Translations under genes and position numbers: made by a program
Notes under the pieces: model-generated
Database searches by the model: none
Told to the model about the DNA's origin: nothing
Seen by the model: the letters and a program-made list of their open reading frames with translations, nothing else
NCBI GenBank assembly: GCA_029977205.1
Contig: JAPOLI010000006.1
Coordinates: 1 to 54,593, forward strand
Length of the DNA stretch: 54,593 bases
Reading direction: 5' to 3'
Source: a bacterium
GTDB lineage: Bacteria > Actinomycetota > Thermoleophilia > Miltoncostaeales > Miltoncostaeaceae
Part shown: positions 27,221-34,895 of the stretch, piece by piece
Position numbering within the stretch: the first letter of the stretch is position 1
Layout: each line of letters begins with the position of its first letter

Positions 27221-28351
27221 ATGACGACGTGGCGGATTGCACTGGCGGCGGGCACGGCGTGTGCCGCTCTCGCCATCGCCGCGGCATCCGCGACCGGGGT
27301 GGGCCTGAGGACCGTGGGCACCGGCTTCGACTCCGCGCTCGGGGTCGTCCAGGCACCGGGTGAATCGCGCCTCCTGGTGGTGGAGCGTACCGGCGTGGTG
27401 CGACCGATCAGCCGCAACGGAAAGCCGGGTGCGCCCTGGCTCGATATCCGCGACCGAGTCGGCTCCGAGGGGCTCGAGCAGGGGCTGCTCGGTGTTGCCT
27501 TCCCCGCCAACTTCGCCACGTCCCGCCGCTTCTACGTCAACTACACGAACCGCCGCGGGGACACGCGCGTCGTCGAGTTCCGCGCTCGCCCGGGTGCGCG
27601 CAGGGTCTCCACGCGCACGGCTCGCGTGGTTCTCGCGCAGCGCCAGCCGTACGGCAACCACAACGGTGGCGCGCTGGCATTCGGCCCCGACGGCATGCTC
27701 TACATCGCGCTCGGAGATGGCGGTAGTGGCGGGGACCCCGGCAACCGGGCGCAGTCGCCGGGCACCCTGCTCGGCAAGATCCTGCGCATCGACCCATCAC
27801 GGCGCGCGCAGGGACGCCAGTACGCCATACCTGCGGGCAACCCCTACGTCGGCACGCGCGGGGCGCGCCCCGAGATCTGGGCCACCGGCCTGCGCAACCC
27901 GTGGCGCATCACCTTTGACCGGTCAACCGGTGACCTCTGGATCGGGGATGTGGGCCAGAACGCGGTGGAGGAGATTGATGTCGCGCGTGCCGGCCAGGCG
28001 GGGCTGGACTTCGGGTGGAGCGCGCGCGAGGGCACGGACGACTTCAAGGGCGGTCCCCGCGGCGCCCGTGAGACGGATCCCGTCGCCCAGTACCGCCACG
28101 GGAGTGGTGATTGCTCCGTGACAGGCGGCTATGTGGTTCGCGGATCGAGCGCGCCCTCGCTCGCCGGCCGGTACGTGTACGCCGACTGGTGCACCGGTCG
28201 CTCGTGGTCGGTCGACGCGGCTGACCCCGGGACGCCCCAGGAGATCACCCGCCGGCTTGGACGCATCCCCGGCGTCACCTCGTTCGGCGAGGACCGCGCC
28301 GGCAATGTGTATGTCGTCACCAACCGTTCGGTGCGACGCATCACGGGCTGA
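27221..28351 (+). CDS. Secreted PQQ-dependent (soluble aldose) sugar dehydrogenase
   Basis: Six-bladed beta-propeller of the sGDH/Asd/HHIP-like family, oxidising aldose sugars outside the cytoplasm with pyrroloquinoline quinone. 376 residues. Signal peptide MTTWRIALAAGTACAALAIA, cleavage near ASA. Family motifs: LVVERTGVVRPI, EQGLLGVAFP, HNGGALAFGPDGMLYIALGD (with the catalytic His), GLRNPWRITFD and LWIGDVGQNAVEEID, and near the C terminus YADWCTGRSW. ATG 27221 fits both the signal peptide and the -10 spacing. No PQQ synthesis genes are in the window, so the cofactor may come from elsewhere. Confidence 0.9.
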   Translation: MTTWRIALAAGTACAALAIAAASATGVGLRTVGTGFDSALGVVQAPGESRLLVVERTGVVRPISRNGKPGAPWLDIRDRVGSEGLEQGLLGVAFPANFATSRRFYVNYTNRRGDTRVVEFRARPGARRVSTRTARVVLAQRQPYGNHNGGALAFGPDGMLYIALGDGGSGGDPGNRAQSPGTLLGKILRIDPSRRAQGRQYAIPAGNPYVGTRGARPEIWATGLRNPWRITFDRSTGDLWIGDVGQNAVEEIDVARAGQAGLDFGWSAREGTDDFKGGPRGARETDPVAQYRHGSGDCSVTGGYVVRGSSAPSLAGRYVYADWCTGRSWSVDAADPGTPQEITRRLGRIPGVTSFGEDRAGNVYVVTNRSVRRITG

Positions 28352-28372
28352 GCGCGCCCCTGCGGCTCAGCC
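28346..28372. terminator. Two-way hairpin over the stops of the dehydrogenase and a small gene
   Basis: GGCTGAGC (28346-28353) and GCTCAGCC (28365-28372) form a perfect 8-bp stem with an 11-nt loop. Both convergent stop codons lie inside the stem arms. Confidence 0.55.
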
Positions 28373-28654
28373 GTCCCAGCCGGCGAGGAGCGCGCCCACG
28401 ATTCCCCGGACGCGGTCCACGTCACCGGCATCGGCCGCCTCGCGCAGCGCAGTGAGCATCTCGGGCGGGGCCGCGAGCAGCGCCTCGGATCCCGCGCTCG
28501 ACCAGCGAACCAGGGCGTGGTGCACGACGTCCTCGACCGGCACGCCGAGCTCATCGGCCAGCACCTCGAGGCCGGGCATGGGGTCGACCATGCGCGATGC
28601 GCCGATGTCGGCGCGGAAGCGCCCGCCGGGGTCAAAGGTCTCGGGATCGCCCAC
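28367..28654 (-). CDS. Small protein of unknown function, 95 residues
   Basis: Soluble acidic protein: MGDPETFDPGGRFRADIGAS at the N terminus, LEVLADELGVPVEDVVHHAL in the middle and LREAADAGDVDRVRGIVGAL near the end. Two or three helices with a conserved-looking Trp (VRWSSAG). I do not recognise a named family with certainty. The GTG start follows TACCGT by 6 nt. It is transcribed divergently from hemQ with only 41 bp between start codons, so the two promoters face each other and may be co-regulated. Confidence 0.7.
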   Translation of the reverse strand: MGDPETFDPGGRFRADIGASRMVDPMPGLEVLADELGVPVEDVVHHALVRWSSAGSEALLAAPPEMLTALREAADAGDVDRVRGIVGALLAGWDG

Positions 28655-28666
28655 GGGCCCACGGTA
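28655..28666 (-). promoter_or_regulatory. Putative leaderless -10 promoter of the 95-residue protein
   Basis: TACCGT (28666-28661, minus strand), GGGCCC, then GTG 28654. Confidence 0.5.
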
Positions 28667-28682
28667 GCGGGCGGGCCTGCGC

Positions 28683-28695
28683 TAGCGTCAGCGCT
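28683..28695 (+). promoter_or_regulatory. Putative leaderless -10 promoter of hemQ
   Basis: TAGCGT (28683-28688) ends 7 nt before GTG 28696. The divergent small gene's -10 box is only 16 bp away. Confidence 0.5.
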
Positions 28696-29466
28696 GTGAG
28701 CTCCTCGCACGATCCCGTGGTGCCCAGCAGCGGCTGGGGCGTGGCGCACCTGATGCTGCGCGCCCAGCCCGACCATGGCTCGGGCCTGCCCATCCAGGCG
28801 GCGCTGCGCGCATTCACCGAGGCCGCGCCCGAGAACCAGGTGTGCGCCTTCTCGGTGCTGGGCGGCCGCGCCGACTTCGGCCTCATGCTCGTCGCACCCG
28901 ACCTGCATCACCTCGACATCGCGGTGAAGGGCGTGACCGCGGGCCCCGTGGAGGTGGTGTACTCGTACCTCTCCATCACCGAGGAGAGCGAGTACCGGGC
29001 CACCGAAGAGGATGAGCGGGCGCGACTCGTCGCATTGGGCGAGGAGGACGTCGAGGGTGCGCTTGCGCAATGGAGTGACCGCATCGCGCACTACCGCGAG
29101 ATGCGGGTGCACCCTGAACTCCCCGTGCGCCGGCTTCTCTGCTTCTACCCCATGAGCAAGCGCCGCGAGGGAGACGACAACTGGTACGCCCTGTCCTTCG
29201 ACGAGCGCAAGGCGCTGATGATGGGTCATGGCACCCTGGGCCGCACGTTCGCGGGACGGGTGACCCAGCTCATCACCGGGTCCACCGGACTCGACGACTG
29301 GGAGTGGGGAGTCACCCTCTTCAGCGACGACCTCTCCGCGCTCAAGGAGATCGTCTACGAGATGCGCTTCGACGAGGTGTCGACTCGCTTTGGAGAGTTC
29401 GGGCCGTTCTACGTGGGGCTGGTGATGGAGCCCGCTGCCGTGCTGGAGCGCTCCGGGCTGGCGTAG
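28696..29466 (+). CDS. hemQ: Coproheme decarboxylase (chlorite dismutase family)
   Basis: Last enzyme of the coproporphyrin-dependent haem route used by actinobacteria and Firmicutes: decarboxylates coproheme III to haem b using peroxide. 256 residues. Family landmarks are GRADFGLMLVAPDLHHLD, VVYSYLSITEESEY, FYPMSKRR with the catalytic Tyr and Lys/Arg neighbours, MMGHGTLGRTFAG with the proximal His, and LDDWEWGVTLF. GTG 28696 is supported by the preceding -10 box; the longer open frame has no conserved sequence. Other haem genes (hemE/H/Y) are not in the window. It converges on the fructosamine-kinase-like gene. Confidence 0.92.
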   Translation: MSSSHDPVVPSSGWGVAHLMLRAQPDHGSGLPIQAALRAFTEAAPENQVCAFSVLGGRADFGLMLVAPDLHHLDIAVKGVTAGPVEVVYSYLSITEESEYRATEEDERARLVALGEEDVEGALAQWSDRIAHYREMRVHPELPVRRLLCFYPMSKRREGDDNWYALSFDERKALMMGHGTLGRTFAGRVTQLITGSTGLDDWEWGVTLFSDDLSALKEIVYEMRFDEVSTRFGEFGPFYVGLVMEPAAVLERSGLA

Positions 29467-29494
29467 CGCTCCATCGCACGCCCGGCGCTACGCC
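29460..29494. terminator. Two-way hairpin formed by the 3' ends of hemQ and its convergent neighbour
   Basis: GGCGTAGCG (29460-29468) and CGCTACGCC (29486-29494) are a perfect 9-bp stem with a 17-nt loop. Each arm contains one gene's TAG stop; both genes end in Ala-stop (GCG TAG), which makes the symmetry. Confidence 0.5.
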
Positions 29495-30327
29495 ACGGTG
29501 CGCAGCACCTGATCCGTGCGCCCGAACCACGCGCCGCCGAGCATCGCGCAGTGAACGAGCAGCGGGAGGAGCTGGTTGAGCTCCACGCGTTCGCGCCAGC
29601 CCGGGGCCAGCGGGAACTCCTCGTCGTAGGCCGCCAGCACGCGGTCGCCGAAGCCGCCGAACAGCAGCATCATCGCGATGTCCACCTCGCGGTGGCCGCC
29701 ATAGGCGTCGCAGTCGATGAGCACCGGGTAACCCTCGGCGTCGGTCATGTGGTTTCCCGCCCAGAGGTCGCCGTGCAGGCGTGACGGCGGCTCGGGCGGG
29801 CCGAGCAGGTCGGGCAGGCGGGGGATGAGGGCGTCGAGCCGCTGCATCATCTCCCGCGGCAGGGCTGCTGCGCGGGCGATGGGGATGAGGCGCCGCTCGG
29901 CCAGGAACGCCGGCCAATCATCCAGGGGATCGTTCGGCACCGGCACCGATCCGGCGAAGCCCGGCCACGGGGCGCCCAATGCGTCGGCTCCCGCGCGGTG
30001 CATGCGGGCGATGGCCCGCCCCAGCTGCTCGTCGGTGGTGGCGCTGCGCGGGCCCTCGTCGATCCACTCGAGCACAAGCCAATCGCCGTCCACCGCGATG
30101 ACCGCTGGCACGCGCACCGATCCGGGCTCGGCCAGCCACGCGAGACCCGCCGCCTCGCCGCGGAAGAGGCCCGGAAGGGCGCCCGGAGTGTGCTTCGCGA
30201 AGAGCCGCGTGCCATCGGCGAGGGTCACCGCCAGGCCGCTGCTGGTGGATCCCCCGCCCACCGGCCCTGTGCCGGCCACCCGCGCCCCGGTGGCCTGCTC
30301 GATGGCGGTGGTGAGCCCGGCGTTCAC
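29488..30327 (-). CDS. Fructosamine kinase family protein
   Basis: 279 residues, protein-kinase-like fold related to fructosamine-3-kinases that phosphorylate sugar adducts on proteins so they break down (deglycation). N terminus GTGPVGGGSTSSGLAVTLAD, then LFAKHT (ATP-binding Lys), RGEAAGLAWLAE (Glu), the hinge LVLEWIDEGP, the catalytic loop SRLHGDLWAGNH and the metal-binding DCDAYGGHREVDIAMM. GTG 30327 overlaps the phosphatase stop (GTGA). The pairing with a low-molecular-weight phosphatase resembles deglycation pairs (FN3K with YfbQ-like partner) reported in other bacteria, but that link is inference. Confidence 0.88.
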   Translation of the reverse strand: MNAGLTTAIEQATGARVAGTGPVGGGSTSSGLAVTLADGTRLFAKHTPGALPGLFRGEAAGLAWLAEPGSVRVPAVIAVDGDWLVLEWIDEGPRSATTDEQLGRAIARMHRAGADALGAPWPGFAGSVPVPNDPLDDWPAFLAERRLIPIARAAALPREMMQRLDALIPRLPDLLGPPEPPSRLHGDLWAGNHMTDAEGYPVLIDCDAYGGHREVDIAMMLLFGGFGDRVLAAYDEEFPLAPGWRERVELNQLLPLLVHCAMLGGAWFGRTDQVLRTVA

Positions 30328-30812
30328 CCGTCGGCGCGCGCGGCGGCGATGTGGTCGAGCAGCCCGGTGACCGAGCGGTCGACCATGTCGAATACCTCGA
30401 CGAAGCCCCGGGACCCGCCGAAGTACGGATCGGGCACGTCGACATCGTCGCCCGCGAGGGGGTCGAACTCACGCAGCAGGTGGATCGTGGCGGCCGCCTC
30501 GGGCGTGGGGGCGATGCGGCGCAGTGCCTCGAGGTTGGCGGAGTCCATGGCGAGGATCAGATCGAAGCGGTCGAAGTCGGCGACGGTGAACTGCTGCGCC
30601 ACGCCGCCCATCGCGATACCCCGGCGCGTCGCCTCATCGCGGGCGCGCGCGTCGGGGGGGTGGCCCACATGCCAGTCGCCGGTGCCGGCGCTCTCGACCT
30701 GCACCTCCACGCCGAGATCCTCGAACTGCAGGCGGTGCTCCATGATGGCCTCGGCCGTGGGGCTGCGGCAGATATTGCCGAGGCAGACGAAGCACACACG
30801 CGTGACGGCCAT
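30324..30812 (-). CDS. Low-molecular-weight protein-tyrosine phosphatase
   Basis: 162 residues, cytoplasmic. The phosphate loop CLGNICRSPTAEA puts the nucleophile at Cys10 and Arg at 16 (CX5R), and the general acid Asp lies in VPDPYFGGSRGFVEVFDMV. Bacterial members dephosphorylate tyrosine kinases, arginine phosphates or sugar phosphates. The start ATG has GGAGGA about 9 nt upstream and a TAGTAT -10 candidate about 55 nt before it, divergent from the alcohol dehydrogenase promoter. It is coupled by a 4-nt overlap to the downstream kinase. Confidence 0.93.
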   Translation of the reverse strand: MAVTRVCFVCLGNICRSPTAEAIMEHRLQFEDLGVEVQVESAGTGDWHVGHPPDARARDEATRRGIAMGGVAQQFTVADFDRFDLILAMDSANLEALRRIAPTPEAAATIHLLREFDPLAGDDVDVPDPYFGGSRGFVEVFDMVDRSVTGLLDHIAAARADG

Positions 30813-30907
30813 GCAGGAATTCCTCCGGGTGGTCCGCAGGGGGCCACGGACGTCGCCCCATGGGCGATACTAGGCGTAGTTCGCTGACCAACCTCAGGAG
30901 TGCCTGC
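30813..30907. promoter_or_regulatory. Divergent promoter region, phosphatase / alcohol dehydrogenase
   Basis: The 95-bp gap holds RBSs for both genes (AGGAG 7 nt before ATG 30908; GGAGGA before ATG 30812). Around 30866-30880 ACTAGGCGTAGT is a short palindrome (ACTA/TAGT) that includes possible -10 boxes on both strands. Unlike other divergent pairs here, both transcripts appear to have leaders. Confidence 0.4.
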
Positions 30908-31996
30908 ATGCGTGGCCTTACTTTCCACGGCGACCAGGACGTGCGCGTCGAGGATGTCCCCGACGCCACGATCGAGAAGCCGACCGATGCCCTGGTGAAG
31001 GTCACCATGGCCGGCATCTGCGGCTCCGACCTGCACATCCTCAACGCGGGCACGGCCTTCGGGTTCGAGCCGGGCTCGCGCCTGGGCCACGAATTCATCG
31101 GCACGGTGGAAGAGGTCGGCGCGGAGGTCACCAACCTGCGCCCCGGCGACCGCGTGCTGGCCTCCTGCAGCATCCTCGATGGCACATGCCCGATGTGCGC
31201 GGAGCACCTGCACAGCTCGTGCAGTTCCTGGTCGCTGTTCGGCTGGGCGCCGCGCACATGGCAGCACGATGGCCTGGTGCAGGGCGGGCAGAGCGAGTAC
31301 GTGCGCGTGCCGCTGGCGTCGACCACGCTGATCCCGATGCCTGAGGAGCTGTCGGGCATGGACCGGCAGAAGACGATGCTGCCCCTCGTGGACGTCATGT
31401 CCACGGCATGGCACGGCCTGCGCACCGCCGGGATGAAGCCCGGCTACAACGTGGTGGTGATCGGCGATGGTGCCGTTGGCCTGTGCGCCGTGCATGGCGC
31501 TGCGGCCATGGACGGGGTGAACATCGTGTGCCTCGGACACCACGAGGACCGGCTCGAGGTTGCCCGTGGCCTCGGCGCCACGGGAGTGGTGACATCGCGC
31601 GACACTGACGAGATCCGCGAGCAGGTGATGGAGATGACCAATGGCGAGGGCGCCCACGTCGTGGTCGATTCCATCTCCGGCAAGTCGTCCATGGCGGCCG
31701 CGCACGCCACCGTGCGCGCGGGTGGCGCGATTGGCTGCCTCGGCATGGACCACTTCATGCAGAACGTGCCCGAGATCAACTGGTTCGATCAGTTTCTGCG
31801 CAACATCACGATCACCGGCGGGCTGGTCCCGGGCCCTGCCTACTTCCCTGAGCTCCTCGACGCCGTTCGGTCGGGCCGCCTCGACCCGGCACCGGTGCTC
31901 ACCACGGAACTCTCCCTCGAGGATGCTGCTGACGGCTACCGCAAGATGCAGTCGCGGGAGGAGGGCGTGATCAAGGTTTGCCTCACCCCGGCGTGA
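30908..31996 (+). CDS. Zinc-dependent alcohol dehydrogenase (MDR family)
   Basis: 362 residues, NAD(P)-linked oxidation of an alcohol or polyol. Catalytic-zinc residues are Cys in AGICGSDLHI, and His-Glu in RLGHEFIGTVEEVG. The structural-zinc lobe has CSILDGTCPMCAEHLHSSC, with four Cys but wider spacing than usual. The Rossmann motif is VVIGDGAVGLCAVHGA. ATG 30908 has AGGAG 7 nt upstream. The stop overlaps the next start (GTGA), tying it to the sugar-nucleotide enzyme that follows. Substrate cannot be told. Confidence 0.9.
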   Translation: MRGLTFHGDQDVRVEDVPDATIEKPTDALVKVTMAGICGSDLHILNAGTAFGFEPGSRLGHEFIGTVEEVGAEVTNLRPGDRVLASCSILDGTCPMCAEHLHSSCSSWSLFGWAPRTWQHDGLVQGGQSEYVRVPLASTTLIPMPEELSGMDRQKTMLPLVDVMSTAWHGLRTAGMKPGYNVVVIGDGAVGLCAVHGAAAMDGVNIVCLGHHEDRLEVARGLGATGVVTSRDTDEIREQVMEMTNGEGAHVVVDSISGKSSMAAAHATVRAGGAIGCLGMDHFMQNVPEINWFDQFLRNITITGGLVPGPAYFPELLDAVRSGRLDPAPVLTTELSLEDAADGYRKMQSREEGVIKVCLTPA

Positions 31997-33387
31997 TCGA
32001 TCCGGTCATCGACGCACTGGAGTCGGCTGGGCAGCACCGCCTGGCCGACTCCATCCGTGCGCTTCCGACCGATCAGGCCGATCGGTTGCTGATGCAGGTG
32101 GCGTCCATCGACCTGCCCCTGGTGGAGCGCCTGGTGCGTGAGCTCGTACGCGAGCCGGCCGAGGAGGAGCCCAGCAGCATCGGCCCTGCGGATGTCGATC
32201 GCCTTCCATCTGGCGATGCCGACAGCGCACGTCGCCGGGAGGCATTCGAGGTCGGTGAACAGGCGCTGCGCGATGGTCGCGTGGCCGTGGTGCTGCTGGC
32301 CGGCGGGCAGGGCACGCGCCTTGGGTTCGACCACCCCAAGGGAATGCTCCCGATCGCCCCGGTGACCGATGCCACGCTGTTCGAGGTGCACGCCGCCGGG
32401 GTCGGTGCCACGCGTCGCCGCTACGGCTGTGACCTGCCGTTCCTTCTGATGACCTCGGATGTGAACGACTACGAGACCCGCGGCTTCTTCGAGCAGAACA
32501 TGCTCTTCGGCCTGCAGCCCGACTCCGTCACGACATTCGTGCAGGGAATGCTTCCCGCGGTCGATCCCGTGACCGGCGACATCCTCCGCGAGGCACCGGA
32601 CCGCCTTGCGCTCTCGCCGGATGGCCACGGGGGGATCTTCCGGGCGATGGGGCACGCCGCGATCCTTGGCGACCTCGAGGAGCGTGGCATCGACACCATC
32701 GTGACCTTCCAGGTGGACAACCCCCTGATGCGCCCCGCAGACCCCGAGCTGATCGGCGCGCACCTGATGGCCCGCGCCGAGATGAGCACGCTCGTGGTGG
32801 CGAAGCTCGCGCCGGAGGAGCGGATGGGCGTGATGGCCTCGGTGGATGGCCGCACGGCGCTGGTGGAGTACAGCGATCTCCCCCCCGCGCTCGAGGCCGC
32901 CCGCGACGACGCGGGGAGCTTGCTCTACTGGGCGGGCTCCACGGGCGTGCACTGCCTGGACCGCGCCTTCGCCACGCGTCTGGCCACCGGCCAGGCCCCG
33001 ATGCCCTTTCATCGCGCGGACAAGCGCGTGCCCACGGTGGACGATCCGGATCCGCAGGCGCCCAATGCCGTCAAGTTCGAGGCCTTCATGTTCGACGCCC
33101 TGCCGCTGGCATCGCGCACCGCGACGGTGGAGATGGCCCGTGAGGAGCGCTTCGCGCCCGTGAAGAACGCCGACGGCGCCGATTCGCCGGCGACGTGCCG
33201 GGCGGCGATGGTCGACCGCGCTGCGCGCTGGCTCGAGGCCGAGGGGGCAACGGTGCCGCGCGGGGACACCGGGGCGAGCGAGTTCGCCATCGAGATCGAC
33301 CCGCGTTACGCCCAGGATGCTGCGGACCTGCGAGGGAGGATTCCGTCCGGGTTTGTGGTGGACGGGCCGCTCCTGCTGCGTAACTAG
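31993..33387 (+). CDS. UDPGP-type nucleotidyltransferase (UDP-N-acetylglucosamine pyrophosphorylase UAP1-like)
   Basis: 464 residues. The nucleotide loop VVLLAGGQGTRLGFDHPKGM (about 100) is the mark of the eukaryote-type UDPGP family (UAP1/AGX1, UGP2), distinct from the usual bacterial GlmU and GalU. GGIFRAMGHAAILGDL and TFQVDNPLMRPADPE (metal-binding Asp) fit UAP1, and NAVKFEAFMFDALPLA is close to its uridine/GlcNAc-side motif. I chose GTG 31993 for the GTGA overlap with the dehydrogenase stop; a TTG at 31978 would add 5 residues. Product is likely UDP-GlcNAc or another UDP-sugar. Confidence 0.87.
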   Translation: MIDPVIDALESAGQHRLADSIRALPTDQADRLLMQVASIDLPLVERLVRELVREPAEEEPSSIGPADVDRLPSGDADSARRREAFEVGEQALRDGRVAVVLLAGGQGTRLGFDHPKGMLPIAPVTDATLFEVHAAGVGATRRRYGCDLPFLLMTSDVNDYETRGFFEQNMLFGLQPDSVTTFVQGMLPAVDPVTGDILREAPDRLALSPDGHGGIFRAMGHAAILGDLEERGIDTIVTFQVDNPLMRPADPELIGAHLMARAEMSTLVVAKLAPEERMGVMASVDGRTALVEYSDLPPALEAARDDAGSLLYWAGSTGVHCLDRAFATRLATGQAPMPFHRADKRVPTVDDPDPQAPNAVKFEAFMFDALPLASRTATVEMAREERFAPVKNADGADSPATCRAAMVDRAARWLEAEGATVPRGDTGASEFAIEIDPRYAQDAADLRGRIPSGFVVDGPLLLRN

Positions 33388-33399
33388 CGCACGGAGCGG
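33367..33399. terminator. Two-way hairpin over overlapping stop codons
   Basis: CCGCTCC (33367-33373) pairs with GGAGCGG (33393-33399). The loop contains CTAG (33384-33387), which supplies TAG stops to both convergent genes at once. Stem of 7 bp with a 19-nt loop. Confidence 0.4.
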
Positions 33400-33905
33400 G
33401 CCATGGCGACGTGCGGGAAGGTCCGCGGGCCGCTCACCTCGAACTGCCCGCCCTTGCGCGGCACGTACCCGCCCCACGTGATGATGCGCCATCCCGTGCT
33501 GGTGCAGTCGCGCGTGCGACCCAACCCGGAGATGGTGGTGGTGCTGCAGCGGAAGCGCACCGGGTCGGCCTTCGTGCAGTCCGTTCCCGCGACGGTGACG
33601 TTGCGGAAGGTGATCGAGCGCCGCTTCCACGTGTACCGGGCGGTGGCCTCCTGTCGCCCATCGCACACCGTGGCCTCGCCCTCGACCGGCTTCTGGAGCG
33701 TGAGGTCGATGCGCCGGAGGACGGCACCCTGCGGCTTTCGGGGCCACTTGATGGTGCCGCCCTCGACGCCCGTGGCCACCATCGCCCAGCTGGCGGCCTC
33801 GGGGGTGATGGTGCACGAGCCGGTCGTGCAGTCCTTTGCGCCGGCGAGTGCCGCGCCGGCGGGCATGAGCACGGCGAGTGCCGTGAGAAGTATGCGACGG
33901 GTCAT
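33384..33905 (-). CDS. Secreted six-Cys protein of unknown function
   Basis: 173 residues. The signal peptide MTRRILLTALAVLMPAGAAL ends near ALA-GA. The mature part has six Cys (26, 31, 81, 110, 120, 134), hence up to three disulfides, and a beta-rich pattern (GGTIKWPRKPQGAVLRRIDL, SITFRNVTVAGTDC, GWRIITWGGYVPRKG). No known domain is recognised. The true start is ATG 33905, 6 nt after TACGCT; the open frame to 34139 runs inside ispH. Its promoter therefore lies at the very end of ispH. Confidence 0.75.
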   Translation of the reverse strand: MTRRILLTALAVLMPAGAALAGAKDCTTGSCTITPEAASWAMVATGVEGGTIKWPRKPQGAVLRRIDLTLQKPVEGEATVCDGRQEATARYTWKRRSITFRNVTVAGTDCTKADPVRFRCSTTTISGLGRTRDCTSTGWRIITWGGYVPRKGGQFEVSGPRTFPHVAMARSVR

Positions 33906-33917
33906 GTGCCTAGCGTA
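33906..33917 (-). promoter_or_regulatory. Putative leaderless -10 promoter of the six-Cys protein
   Basis: TACGCT (33917-33912, minus strand), AGGCAC, then ATG 33905. The box overlaps the last codons of ispH. Confidence 0.55.
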
Positions 33918-34842
33918 CTTGCGGAGGGAGCGCGAACACGACGCCCTCGTCCGTTGGGACCTCGTTGCCGCGACGCGCGTACCCGCGCGTCTCGAGGTAA
34001 TCGAGGACCTCGCGCACCAGGACCTCGGGTGCGGATGCCCCAGCGGTAAGGGCCACACGGGGGTGCGTATCGAGCCACGTGGGGTCAAGATCGGCCACGC
34101 CATCGATGAGGTAACTGTCGGCACCGCCGGCGCGGGCAACCTCCACCAGGCGTTGCGAGTTCGACGAGTTCTGCGACCCGACGACCAGCACGAGCTCAGC
34201 GGTGCTCTGCTCGACGGCTGCCTTCACGGCGTCCTGACGGTTCTGCGTGGCGTAGCAGATGTCGCTGGAGGCCGGTGATTGCAGTTGTGGGAAGCGGCGC
34301 CGCAAGACGGCGATGATCGCCGCGGTGTCATCGAGGGAGAGCGTGGTCTGGGTGGTGAGGGCCACGTTCTGCGGGTCGGGGACCTCCACGATCTCGGCCT
34401 GCGCGACGTCCTCCACGACGATGACCCGGTCGGGGGCCTCGCCACGGGTGCCGATCACCTCGTCATGCTCGGCGTGCCCGACGAGCAGTACCGTCGACCC
34501 CTTGCCGGCGTAGCGGCGCACCTCGGCGTGCACCTTGCTCACGAGAGGGCAGGTCGCGTCGATCACCTCGAGGTCGCGTGCGGCGCAGCGCTCATAGACG
34601 TCCGGCGCGCTGCCGTGGGCCGAGAGCACGATCACGCTTCCCGTGGGTACCTCTTCGGGTGTCTCCACGAAGACCGCGCCCTTGCCGGCGAGGGTCCTCA
34701 CCACGTACTGGTTGTGCACGATCTCCCCGCGCACGTACACGGGCGCGCCGCGCTCCTCGAGCAGCCGGTCGACCGTCTCGATGGCGCGGTCGACGCCCGC
34801 GCAGTACCCGCGCGGGGAAATGAGGTTGACGGACTCGCTCAC
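33910..34842 (-). CDS. ispH: 4-hydroxy-3-methylbut-2-enyl diphosphate reductase
   Basis: Last step of the non-mevalonate (MEP) isoprenoid pathway: reduces HMBPP to IPP and DMAPP with a 4Fe-4S cluster. 310 residues. Cluster ligands are Cys14 (PRGYCAGVDRA), Cys98 (DATCPLVSKVH) and Cys196 (DICYATQNRQDA). His residues in EIVHNQYV and LVGHAEHDEVIGT and the SSNSQRL diphosphate motif are present. GTG 34842 follows TACCCT by 8 nt. Divergent from the inositol-monophosphatase gene across 53 bp. Confidence 0.97.
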   Translation of the reverse strand: MSESVNLISPRGYCAGVDRAIETVDRLLEERGAPVYVRGEIVHNQYVVRTLAGKGAVFVETPEEVPTGSVIVLSAHGSAPDVYERCAARDLEVIDATCPLVSKVHAEVRRYAGKGSTVLLVGHAEHDEVIGTRGEAPDRVIVVEDVAQAEIVEVPDPQNVALTTQTTLSLDDTAAIIAVLRRRFPQLQSPASSDICYATQNRQDAVKAAVEQSTAELVLVVGSQNSSNSQRLVEVARAGGADSYLIDGVADLDPTWLDTHPRVALTAGASAPEVLVREVLDYLETRGYARRGNEVPTDEGVVFALPPQVR

Positions 34843-34856
34843 GGCGCGGAAGGGTA
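34843..34856 (-). promoter_or_regulatory. Putative leaderless -10 promoter of ispH
   Basis: TACCCT (34856-34851, minus strand) with 8 nt before GTG 34842. No RBS. Confidence 0.45.
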
Positions 34857-34881
34857 GCGCGGCAGGGGGCGTGCGTGTGCG

Positions 34882-34895
34882 TAGGATGCCGCCCC
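34882..34895 (+). promoter_or_regulatory. Putative leaderless -10 promoter of the inositol-monophosphatase gene
   Basis: TAGGAT (34882-34887), 8 nt, then GTG 34896. Mirror-like arrangement with the ispH promoter. Confidence 0.5.
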
